Shown piece after piece: positions 1-5,686 of a stretch of DNA of 5,686 bases. The stretch is from positions 1 through 5,686 of the forward strand of contig JANXTD010000451.1 of NCBI GenBank assembly GCA_025352585.1, in the 5' to 3' direction. The position numbers and the translations under genes were made by a program. The notes beneath the pieces were generated by a model. That model did no database searches. It was not told the origin of the DNA and saw nothing but the letters and a program-made list of their open reading frames with translations. Position 1 is the stretch's first letter. Every line of letters starts with the position of its first letter. Source of the DNA: Fimbriiglobus sp. Lineage in GTDB: Bacteria > Planctomycetota > Planctomycetia > Gemmatales > Gemmataceae.

Positions 1-644
1 CCGGTCGTGAGCATGTTCAGCACGAGCTTCGTCGCCGTGCCGGCCTTCAGCCGCGTCGAGCCGCTCAGAATCTCGGGGCCGACGACCGGGGCAATCGTCA
101 ACTCGGCCAGGCGCTCCAGTTCCGAGGCGGCGTTGCACACCACCGCGATCGTGAACGCCCCCACACTGCGGGCGTAGGCCACCGCCCCCAACACGTACGG
201 CGTCCGGCCGCTCGCCGCGACGCCGCAGACGACATCCTTCGCCGTGACGTTCAGCGTGCGCAAGTCGGCCGCCCCGAGTGTCGGCGAGTCCTCGGCCCCC
301 TCGACGGCCTGGAACATCGCGTCCCGCCCGCCGGCAATCAGCCCGACGACCTGCAACGGCGGCGACTGGAAGGTCGGCGGGCACTCGCTGGCATCGACCA
401 CGCCGAGCCGGCCCGACGTGCCCGCGCCCAGGTAGATCAGCCGGCCGCCGTCGGCGAGCCGCGCCGCGATCACGTCGATCGCCTGCGCGACCGCCCGCGA
501 CTGCGTGGCGACGGCCGCGGCGACAGTCGCGTCCTCGGCGTTCATGAGGGCCACGAGTTCGACCGAAGTCAGCTCGTCGAGCCGCGCCGACGCCGGGTTG
601 CGTGCCTCGGTTTGCAGTTCGGCGAGCGGGTCAGACTCTGGCAT
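1..644 (-). CDS. murQ: N-acetylmuramic acid 6-phosphate etherase (MurQ), 3' end cut by window edge
   Basis: This cytoplasmic SIS-domain enzyme cleaves the D-lactyl ether of MurNAc-6-phosphate to give GlcNAc-6-phosphate and D-lactate, a step in peptidoglycan sugar recycling or use. About 214 of the usual roughly 300 residues are in the window; the C-terminus lies beyond the left edge. Family hallmarks appear in order: TEARNP near residue 12, the sugar-phosphate loop GAGTSGRLG (73-81), DASECPPTF (84-92), AVEGAEDS (113-120), AASGRTPY (143-150) and GSTRLKAGTATK (195-206). Glu87 and Glu115 match by position the two glutamates known to act in E. coli MurQ catalysis. The ATG at 644 gives the expected N-terminus. 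It has no clear Shine-Dalgarno and lies 14 bases inside the end of the upstream symporter gene, so translation is probably coupled. Nothing in the visible part looks damaged. The family call is very secure. Confidence 0.96.
   Translation of the reverse strand, partial: MPESDPLAELQTEARNPASARLDELTSVELVALMNAEDATVAAAVATQSRAVAQAIDVIAARLADGGRLIYLGAGTSGRLGVVDASECPPTFQSPPLQVVGLIAGGRDAMFQAVEGAEDSPTLGAADLRTLNVTAKDVVCGVAASGRTPYVLGAVAYARSVGAFTIAVVCNAASELERLAELTIAPVVGPEILSGSTRLKAGTATKLVLNMLTT
631..644 (-). other. Symporter stop / murQ start overlap (translational coupling site)
   Basis: The murQ ATG (644-642) lies upstream of the symporter TGA (633-631), so the two reading frames share 14 bases in different frames. 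No purine-rich Shine-Dalgarno is visible just before this ATG; the bases before it on the minus strand end in a run of C. Together these suggest that ribosomes finishing the symporter re-initiate on murQ, which would keep the two proteins at linked levels. The overlap is seen directly; coupling is inferred. Confidence 0.7.
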
Positions 645-2157
645 GGGGGCGGCTCAGGCGGTCGGTGAGGAGGGCGACGCCGACGGTCGTGCTCGAACCC
701 AGTAGCGCGAACCACGGCCAAGCCACTATAGTCGTGCCGAAGAACGGCGGCACCCAGACGCCCAAGACCGCCGCCATAGGCTCGCTCACGAGCGACGGCA
801 CCCAGACGGCCAACACCGCCGTGAACCCCGCCACCAGCCCGGCGATGGCCGCGCGCGGTTGCACGGTGTGCCGCAACTTGCCGAGCAGGAACAGCCCCAG
901 CACCAGCCCCGTCGTGAACCCGGCGACGGTGAGCACCCGATCGACGACACTGCGGCCACTCCCCGACCAGTGCGCCGCCAGCGCCACGCCGATCTGCGCG
1001 AGGCCCCACCCGGCCGTCATCAGCCGCGACGCGAGCACGTAGTGCCCCTCCGGCCGATTGGGGCGCAGCGGCCGGTAGAAGTCGGTCACCAGGGCGTTGG
1101 CGGACGAATTCAGCGACGACGACAGCGTGGACATGGCCGCCGCGAGGATCGCCGCGACCAAGATACCGACCACGCCGACCGGCAGCTTCTTGACGATGAA
1201 CAGGCCGAAGACCTCGTCGTTGCGCGTGCCGGCGGGGACCGCGAAGACGCCGGCCTGCACCGCAGCGTACAGGCCGACGCCCAGGGCCAGGAACAGCACG
1301 AACTGCGCGAACACGACGACTCCCGACAGCACCACCGCCACCCGCGCGTGCGTCAGCGACTTCGCGCACAGGTAGCGCTGCACCATGAGCTGGTCCGCGC
1401 CGTGCGAGGCCATGCTGAACGCCGCCCCGCCGATCACCCCGGCCCACAGGTTGTACGCCACGTCCAACCTCAAGTCGGCGTCGAGCCAGCGAAACTTGTC
1501 GGCCTCCGTCCCCATCGATACGTATGTGTCCCAACCGCCGGGCAGTAAGCGGATCACGAAGACAAAAGCGAGGGCCGCGCCAGCGATCTTGATGACGAAC
1601 TGGATGAGGTCGGTCCACAGCACCGCCTTCATGCCGCCCATGTAGGTGTACAGAATCGTAATCAACCCCACGGCGACAATCGCCCACTCGATACTGAAGC
1701 CGACGTACTGCATCACTAGCGCGGTCAGGTAGAGCCGCAGGCCGTCGGCGACCGTGCGCGTGAGCAGGAACAGCCCCGAGGCGACCCGCTGCACCCCGCG
1801 GCCGAACTTCACTTCGAGCACCTGATACGCGCTGAAGAGTTCGCCCCGCATGTAAAGCGGCAGTAACAGCCAGGCGACCAGGCAACGCCCGAGGATGTAG
1901 CCGAACGAGAGTTGCAGGAAGGTGAAGTTGCCGCCGGCGGGGTTGTACGCCGTACCTGGAACACTCAAAAATGTCACGGCGCTGGTTTCGGTGGCGACAA
2001 TCGAAATGAGTACGAGGAACCAGCCGACGTTGCGGTCGCCGACGAAGTACGACTTCAAGTCCTTCTGTTGGCGCGCGAAGCGCAGGCCGAACAGCGTCAT
2101 CGCCAGGATGTAGGCGGCGACGATGGCGAGGTCGACGGTCGAGAGTTGCGCGTCCAT
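631..2157 (-). CDS. Sodium:solute symporter family (SSS/SSF) transporter
   Basis: Inner-membrane secondary transporter of 508 residues, expected to couple solute uptake to a sodium gradient. About 13 hydrophobic segments can be read (roughly 8-27, 44-66, 76-101, 123-145, 151-175, 182-205, 234-255, 271-300, 326-350, 374-395, 406-427, 434-454, 474-497), the usual SSS number. Family motifs include the DQLMVQRYL stretch (255-263) and the helix MSTLSSSLNSSANAL (342-356). In that helix Ser343 and Thr344 align by eye with the paired Na2-site serines of vSGLT. I chose the ATG at 2157 because it leaves a 10-base gap after the peptidase stop and starts directly before the first helix; a TTG at 2184 would add nine residues and overlap that gene. 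The 3' end overlaps murQ by 14 bases. Substrate cannot be read from sequence. By context, MurNAc or another amino sugar is the leading guess, but SSS proteins carry many solutes. Confidence 0.93.
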   Translation of the reverse strand: MDAQLSTVDLAIVAAYILAMTLFGLRFARQQKDLKSYFVGDRNVGWFLVLISIVATETSAVTFLSVPGTAYNPAGGNFTFLQLSFGYILGRCLVAWLLLPLYMRGELFSAYQVLEVKFGRGVQRVASGLFLLTRTVADGLRLYLTALVMQYVGFSIEWAIVAVGLITILYTYMGGMKAVLWTDLIQFVIKIAGAALAFVFVIRLLPGGWDTYVSMGTEADKFRWLDADLRLDVAYNLWAGVIGGAAFSMASHGADQLMVQRYLCAKSLTHARVAVVLSGVVVFAQFVLFLALGVGLYAAVQAGVFAVPAGTRNDEVFGLFIVKKLPVGVVGILVAAILAAAMSTLSSSLNSSANALVTDFYRPLRPNRPEGHYVLASRLMTAGWGLAQIGVALAAHWSGSGRSVVDRVLTVAGFTTGLVLGLFLLGKLRHTVQPRAAIAGLVAGFTAVLAVWVPSLVSEPMAAVLGVWVPPFFGTTIVAWPWFALLGSSTTVGVALLTDRLSRPHARV

Positions 2158-2167
2158 GCGGCTTAGG

Positions 2168-4237
2168 TTACCGACGCGGCTCAACCCCCGCGAGGTGCCG
2201 CACGAAAAAGTCGGCCCGCCGCCGGCTGCCGTAGGGCGTCTCCGCCGACCCGTGGCCCGCGCCGGGGATCACCAACAGGTCGAAGTCTTTGTCGGCCTTG
2301 ATGAGCGCGTTGGCGACCTGCATCGTGCTCGACGGGTCGACGTTGCGGTCGAGTTCGCCCACGATCAAGAGCAGTTTCCCCGTCAACCGCTTGGCCTGCG
2401 TGACGTTCGACTGCTCCGCGTAGTGCGGGCCGACCGGCCAGCCCATCCACATCTCGTTCCACCAAATCTTATCGACGCGGTTGTCGTGGCAGCCGCAGTC
2501 GGCGACGCCGACCGTGTAGAAGTCGCCGTGCGTCAGCAGCGCCCGCAACGCACTCTGCCCGCCCGCCGAGCCGCCGTAGATGCCGACCCCCTTGGCGATG
2601 TCGAGGTGCGGGTACTTGGCCGCGGCCGCCGCGATCCAGGCGACGCGGTCGGGCAAGCCGGCGTCGCCGAGGTTCTTGTAGCAGACGTCGTGGAAGGCCT
2701 TACCGCGCCAGTTGGTGCCCATGCCGTCGAGTTGCACGACGACGAAGCCGAGTTCCGCGAGGGCCTGCGTGTGGCCGCGCACCGGCTGGAACGACTTCGG
2801 CACGAAGTGGTCGTGCGGCCCGGCGTAGATCGACTCGATGACGCGGTACTTCTTCGCCGGGTCGAAGTTCGTCGGCCGGTGGATCACGCCGTGGATGTCC
2901 GTGGTGCCGTCGCGGCCCTTCGCGACGAAGCGCTCCGGCGGACGCCAGCCGGCCCATTTGAGAAGGGTCGCGTCGGCCCGTTCGAGCGTCGCCACGAGCC
3001 GGCCGTCGGCCGTGCGCAGTTGCGCCACCGGCGCGGCGTCGACGCGCGACCAGCGGTCGAGCGTGTAGCGGCCGTCGGGCGACGGGGTGAGCGTGTGCGT
3101 GCCGTCCCCCTCGGTCAACCGCGTGAAGCGGCCGCCGTCGAAACCGACGCGGGCGTACTGGACGTGGTACGGGTCTTCGGCCGGCACCAGACCGACGGCG
3201 CGGAAGCGGACTTGGCGTTTCTCGGCATCGACCCCCTCGACGGCGCGGACGTTCCAGTGGCCCGACGTGACCGCGTTCTTGACCCGGCCGGTCGTGGCGT
3301 CGAGCAGGTAGAGGTGGTTCCAGCCGGTGCGTTCGCTCATCCAGAGCAACTCGTTCGTGGCGTCGAGGTAGTGCAGAAAGAGCTTGTAACTGTAGTCGAA
3401 AAACGTCGGGCAGACCTCGTGGATCACGGCCGTGACGCGGCCCGTCTTCGCGTCGATACGGAGGAGTCGCATCGACTGGTGGCCGCGCGGGTTGACCAGC
3501 ACGGTGAAGCCCTTCGAGTCCGGCGACCAGTGCTCGTAACTGAGGTCCCAGGGGTTGTCGAAGAGCGCCACGTCGCCGGTGAGCTTGACGGCGGACTTCG
3601 TGGCCACGTCGAACAAGACCGGCTTCGCCTGCGGGATGTCGTCGCCGGGCTTCAGGTAGAAGTACGTCGAGGTCTTCGGCTGCACCTGATCCTTCGGCGA
3701 ACTCTCGACGAGCGTCACGCGGCGGTCCCCGCCCGGCGTGCGGCGGTAGGCGACGAACGCCGCCGAGTCGGGCGACCAGAACACCTCGGCGGTGTAGGCG
3801 TCGTCCGCGCAGCCGTCCTTCGTCAGCGCCGTTTCCGCCTTCGACGCGACTTCGGTCAGCGTCAGGTCGTGCTCGGCGACCGTCACACGCCACTTGCCGT
3901 CGGGCGAGGTGCCACGCCGGAGAGAACGCGGCTCACGCCCCGTCGGCCGGACGGCAACCGACGGCTTCGGCAGTTTGCCGAACGCTTCCGCACTGACGGC
4001 CGTCTTGACGCCATCGGCGGCGTTGACGGCGACGTGCTCTTTCTTGCCCGCGCCGACCGCGACCTCGTAGAAGAGTTGGCTGCCGTCCGCCGACCAGGAG
4101 ACGTTCGCGGGGTCGCGAAGCAGCTTGCCGGCGAAGCGGTCACGCAACTTGGCGGCCCGCGCGTAGTCGTCGGCGCTGCCCTGCGCGAGCGCGGCCGGCG
4201 GGGTCAGCAACAGCACGAAAAGGGCGAGCGAGCGCAT
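2168..4237 (-). CDS. Secreted S9-family (DPP4/prolyl oligopeptidase-like) serine peptidase
   Basis: A 689-residue peptidase with an N-terminal signal peptide (hydrophobic core 4-17, probable cleavage after ALA at 18), so it should act outside the cytoplasm. Residues about 45-430 form the DPP4-type beta-propeller, seen as repeated blade motifs such as WSPDS (154-158, 237-241) and PSPDGR (385-390). Residues about 445-685 form the alpha/beta-hydrolase domain. The likely catalytic triad is Ser557 in YGGSAGGQ, Asp630 in VGELDRNVD and His662 in PGAGHGS. The HDNRVDKIWWNEMW block (584-597) is typical of a bacterial S9 subfamily. The double-glutamate motif with which true DPP4 enzymes hold the substrate N-terminus is not apparent where the propeller should carry it (around 226-236), so dipeptidyl specificity should not be assumed. 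The ATG at 4237 is supported by the signal peptide although no strong Shine-Dalgarno precedes it. It appears to be the first gene of the operon leading into the symporter and murQ. Confidence 0.93.
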   Translation of the reverse strand: MRSLALFVLLLTPPAALAQGSADDYARAAKLRDRFAGKLLRDPANVSWSADGSQLFYEVAVGAGKKEHVAVNAADGVKTAVSAEAFGKLPKPSVAVRPTGREPRSLRRGTSPDGKWRVTVAEHDLTLTEVASKAETALTKDGCADDAYTAEVFWSPDSAAFVAYRRTPGGDRRVTLVESSPKDQVQPKTSTYFYLKPGDDIPQAKPVLFDVATKSAVKLTGDVALFDNPWDLSYEHWSPDSKGFTVLVNPRGHQSMRLLRIDAKTGRVTAVIHEVCPTFFDYSYKLFLHYLDATNELLWMSERTGWNHLYLLDATTGRVKNAVTSGHWNVRAVEGVDAEKRQVRFRAVGLVPAEDPYHVQYARVGFDGGRFTRLTEGDGTHTLTPSPDGRYTLDRWSRVDAAPVAQLRTADGRLVATLERADATLLKWAGWRPPERFVAKGRDGTTDIHGVIHRPTNFDPAKKYRVIESIYAGPHDHFVPKSFQPVRGHTQALAELGFVVVQLDGMGTNWRGKAFHDVCYKNLGDAGLPDRVAWIAAAAAKYPHLDIAKGVGIYGGSAGGQSALRALLTHGDFYTVGVADCGCHDNRVDKIWWNEMWMGWPVGPHYAEQSNVTQAKRLTGKLLLIVGELDRNVDPSSTMQVANALIKADKDFDLLVIPGAGHGSAETPYGSRRRADFFVRHLAGVEPRR

Positions 4238-4343
4238 GGCGGCACCGGGGGCGGCGTGAGGGTGTGGGGGTTACGGTACGGGTTGGGCTTGCCGCGTCGC
4301 CGGGGGTTGGCGTAACTTGCGGCACACGCACGGGAGGTTCGTC
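4238..4343. promoter_or_regulatory. Divergent intergenic region between the peptidase operon and the HEAT-repeat gene
   Basis: This 106-base gap separates two outward-reading genes, so it should hold promoters for both. No strong consensus is visible. On the plus strand, TTGCCG (4289-4294) lies 18 bases before a poor -10 (TAACTT, 4313-4318). On the minus strand only weak AT-containing stretches occur around 4270-4280. A 6-base inverted repeat, GTTACG at 4270-4275 and CGTAAC at 4311-4316, flanks the middle of the gap and could be an operator or simple chance. The regulatory role rests on gene orientation rather than motif quality. Confidence 0.5.
4332..4337 (+). promoter_or_regulatory. Shine-Dalgarno site of the HEAT-repeat gene
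   Basis: GGGAGG ends six bases before the ATG at 4344. This site decides the start: an in-frame TTG at 4317 would add nine mostly polar residues before the membrane segment and has no comparable site. Confidence 0.75.
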
Positions 4344-5345
4344 ATGGCTCAGGGTTGGCTCAAACCGGTCGCGCTCGGCACCGCCGCGCTCGGCCTGGCA
4401 CTCGCCGGGGTCGCGGCCGTCAAGCGCGACGCCTTCGCGGCGGCCTACGCCGGCCACGCCCTCGCCAAAGCGGAGACGGACGAAGAGCGCGCCCGGCAGG
4501 CCCGCGTCCTGCTCGACCTCGCCGAACCCGAGGCCGGCCGGTTCACCGCACTTTTCGAGGGCGACCGGCCCGCGGAGGCCCGCGCCGCCGCCGCCGCGTT
4601 CGCCGCGAAGTTCGCCGACGCCACGCCGGGCGACCCGGCTTTCGCGCTGTGGTGCCGCGTCGTCGTCGGCGACGGCGTCAAGTCGTCGGAGTGCGGCCGG
4701 GCGGCGCTACTCGACCTCGTGCCGACGCTGCTGAAGTCAAACGACCCCGCGTTGCCCGCCCTCCTGCGGCCGGTCGTCGCGGCGGGGTTGCGCGGGCCGA
4801 CGGAGTCGAAGCTGCTGGCCGCGCGGCACGCCCTGCACCCGCGGCTCAACGCCCGCGCCGACCTCGTGCCGCTGCTGGCCGACGCCGACGCCGCGGTGCG
4901 CCGCGCCGCACTCCTGGCCGTCGGGCCGGCGGCCGACGACGGCTCCGAAGTCGTCGGCACCGAGGAGCTGTTCCGTGGCCTCCACGACGGCGACGCCGGG
5001 GTCCGCGACCTGACCGTACTCGCGCTCCAGAGTCGCGGGCTGAGCCTGTCGCAGGTGTCGCTGGCCCGGCAACTGACGCACCCGAACCCGGTGGAGCGTC
5101 TGGCGTTGCTGACCGACCTGGGCACCGAGGAGTCGGTGAAGGACGCGGGGCCGTGGCTGGAGCGGCTGAGCCGCGACGCCGACCCGGCGGTGAGGCTGGG
5201 GGCCGCCCGCGTCGCCTTCGAGATGGGCCTGCAATTCACCGGCTGGCTCGACCCGCTGGAGCGCACCGACCCCGACGCGACGGTGCGCCGCTGGGCCGCG
5301 TACTACCGCCAACAGGCCGGCCTCGTGCGGCAGGCGGGGAACTGA
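4344..5345 (+). CDS. Membrane-anchored HEAT-repeat protein of unknown function
   Basis: A 333-residue protein. A hydrophobic alanine/leucine-rich segment (about 8-26) follows a short N-terminus with one lysine, and Lys27-Arg28 follow it; it is probably a membrane anchor, or an uncleaved signal. Residues 35-165 are helical and alanine-rich, without a motif I recognise. The C-terminal half holds about five HEAT-like helical repeats with the usual D-x-x-V-R core: near 172-195 (DADAAVRRAAL), 207-231 (DGDAGVRDLTV), 239-260 (degenerate), 270-295 (DADPAVRLGAA) and 300-325 (DPDATVRRWAA). HEAT repeats serve as protein-binding scaffolds; no enzyme motif is visible. It reads away from the peptidase operon and ends 117 bases before the DUF1501 gene, which seems to have its own promoter, so neither neighbour says clearly what it does. 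The start is set by a good Shine-Dalgarno. Confidence 0.85.
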   Translation: MAQGWLKPVALGTAALGLALAGVAAVKRDAFAAAYAGHALAKAETDEERARQARVLLDLAEPEAGRFTALFEGDRPAEARAAAAAFAAKFADATPGDPAFALWCRVVVGDGVKSSECGRAALLDLVPTLLKSNDPALPALLRPVVAAGLRGPTESKLLAARHALHPRLNARADLVPLLADADAAVRRAALLAVGPAADDGSEVVGTEELFRGLHDGDAGVRDLTVLALQSRGLSLSQVSLARQLTHPNPVERLALLTDLGTEESVKDAGPWLERLSRDADPAVRLGAARVAFEMGLQFTGWLDPLERTDPDATVRRWAAYYRQQAGLVRQAGN

Positions 5346-5368
5346 GCCTTCTAGCGGACGGTTTGCGC

Positions 5369-5397
5369 TTGCAATCCCGATCGCGGGGGGCTAATAT
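5369..5397 (+). promoter_or_regulatory. Candidate sigma70-type promoter for the DUF1501 gene
   Basis: Within the 117-base gap 5346-5462, TTGCAA (5369-5374) and TAATAT (5392-5397) are separated by exactly 17 bases; each matches four of six consensus positions. The CTAATATTT stretch is a marked AT-rich island in a very GC-rich window. Transcription would start near 5404, giving a leader of about 58 bases before the GTG start at 5463. The rest of the gap shows no convincing terminator for the HEAT-repeat gene. Motif match only; activity is inferred. Confidence 0.5.
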
Positions 5398-5462
5398 TTC
5401 CGCACCTGCCTGAACGTCCCATCCCGCCTTGCTGCCTCCGCGGCACACTGGGGGCTTCTCCC

Positions 5463-5686
5463 GTGCTCACCATCCTCGGCCCCGGCTCCCGCTACTGCGA
5501 CGGCGTCACCCGCCGCAGTGCCATCAAGATCGGCGCGTTCGCCTTCGGGTCCGCCACACTCACCCTCGCCGACATCCACCGCGCCGAGGCCCGCGCGGCC
5601 GCCGAGAACCCGGCGTTCGCCCCGACGCGGCACAAGGCGGTCATCAACGTCTTCCTGGGGGGCGGCCCGCCGCACCAGGACCTCGT
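5463..5686 (+). CDS. DUF1501 family protein, N-terminal part (cut by window edge)
   Basis: The first 74 codons of a DUF1501 protein; the family is usually over 400 residues and is distantly related to the alkaline phosphatase/sulfatase fold. It is abundant in planctomycetes, where its role is mostly undefined. The N-terminus has a twin-arginine-like export signal: TRRSAIKIG (16-24), a hydrophobic stretch to about 36, then a possible cleavage region near AEARA (41-45). Mature sequence begins with KAVINVFLGGGPPHQDL (58-74), the first family strand with its conserved Gly/Pro/His turn. The GTG at 5463 is chosen because MLTILGPGSRYCDG is the expected family opening and no ATG lies in frame upstream before the TAG at 5352; a G-run (5450-5454) eight bases upstream may serve as ribosome site. 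The family call is firm; the molecular function is unknown. Confidence 0.88.
   Translation, partial: MLTILGPGSRYCDGVTRRSAIKIGAFAFGSATLTLADIHRAEARAAAENPAFAPTRHKAVINVFLGGGPPHQDL

Noticed and set aside
569..1885. A 438-codon open frame on the minus strand inside the symporter gene in another frame
   Set aside because: The symporter frame has all family motifs and membrane segments; this one is Arg/Gly-rich low-complexity and explained by GC bias.
2157..2184. TTG at 2184 as the symporter start
   Set aside because: It would add nine residues, overlap the peptidase gene by 17 bases and use a rarer start codon; the ATG at 2157 gives a normal family N-terminus.
2123..4315. A very long open frame (730 codons) on the plus strand, antisense to the peptidase gene
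   Set aside because: Its translation is rich in Arg, Val and Asp with no recognisable domain, and it lies opposite a gene with a signal peptide, full domains and a catalytic triad. High GC at third positions removes stops from the antisense frame, so it is a shadow.
5376..5387. Small hairpin (CCCG, ATCG loop, CGGG) as a terminator for the HEAT-repeat gene
   Set aside because: The stem is only four bases, is not followed by a T-run, and lies between the candidate -35 and -10 elements.
4355..5413. A 352-codon plus-strand frame overlapping the HEAT-repeat gene
   Set aside because: Its product is almost entirely Arg, Ala, Gly and Pro with no domain, whereas the 4344 frame has a Shine-Dalgarno, an anchor and HEAT repeats.
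1..5686. Search for mobile elements, CRISPR arrays, tRNA or rRNA genes, and an undescribed defence-type system
   Set aside because: No direct repeat arrays, transposase or integrase motifs, RNA gene sequences or defence domains were seen; the window is filled by five recognisable protein families.

Overview
The window is very GC-rich. It carries a DUF1501 protein whose N-terminus (GVTRRSAIKIG, then GGGPPHQD) is of the kind planctomycetes encode in many copies. With the codon use, the HEAT-repeat protein and the secreted S9 peptidase, this suggests a planctomycete, probably Gemmata-like. The assignment is from recognised protein style only; no rRNA or other marker is present.

Layout: two divergent transcription units leave a 106-base gap (4238-4343). 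To the left, on the minus strand, lie three tightly packed genes read in this order: a secreted S9-family serine peptidase (4237-2168), a sodium:solute symporter (2157-631) and murQ, N-acetylmuramic acid 6-phosphate etherase (644 to beyond the left edge). The peptidase and symporter are 10 bases apart and the symporter and murQ overlap by 14 bases, so the three look like one operon. To the right, on the plus strand, lie a membrane-anchored HEAT-repeat protein of unknown role (4344-5345) and, after a 117-base gap with a plausible sigma70-type promoter, the start of a DUF1501 protein (5463 to beyond the right edge).

How the genes may work together: MurQ removes the lactyl ether of MurNAc-6-phosphate and feeds muropeptide sugar into GlcNAc-6-phosphate metabolism. 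A sodium symporter translationally coupled to murQ is a reasonable candidate for bringing in unphosphorylated MurNAc or a related cell-wall sugar, which would require a cytoplasmic sugar kinase not visible here. The secreted peptidase could work on peptides outside the cytoplasm, but its link to the other two is positional only. No RNA gene, mobile element, CRISPR array or convincing terminator was seen. All genes belong to recognisable families; the main open question is the substrate of the transporter.
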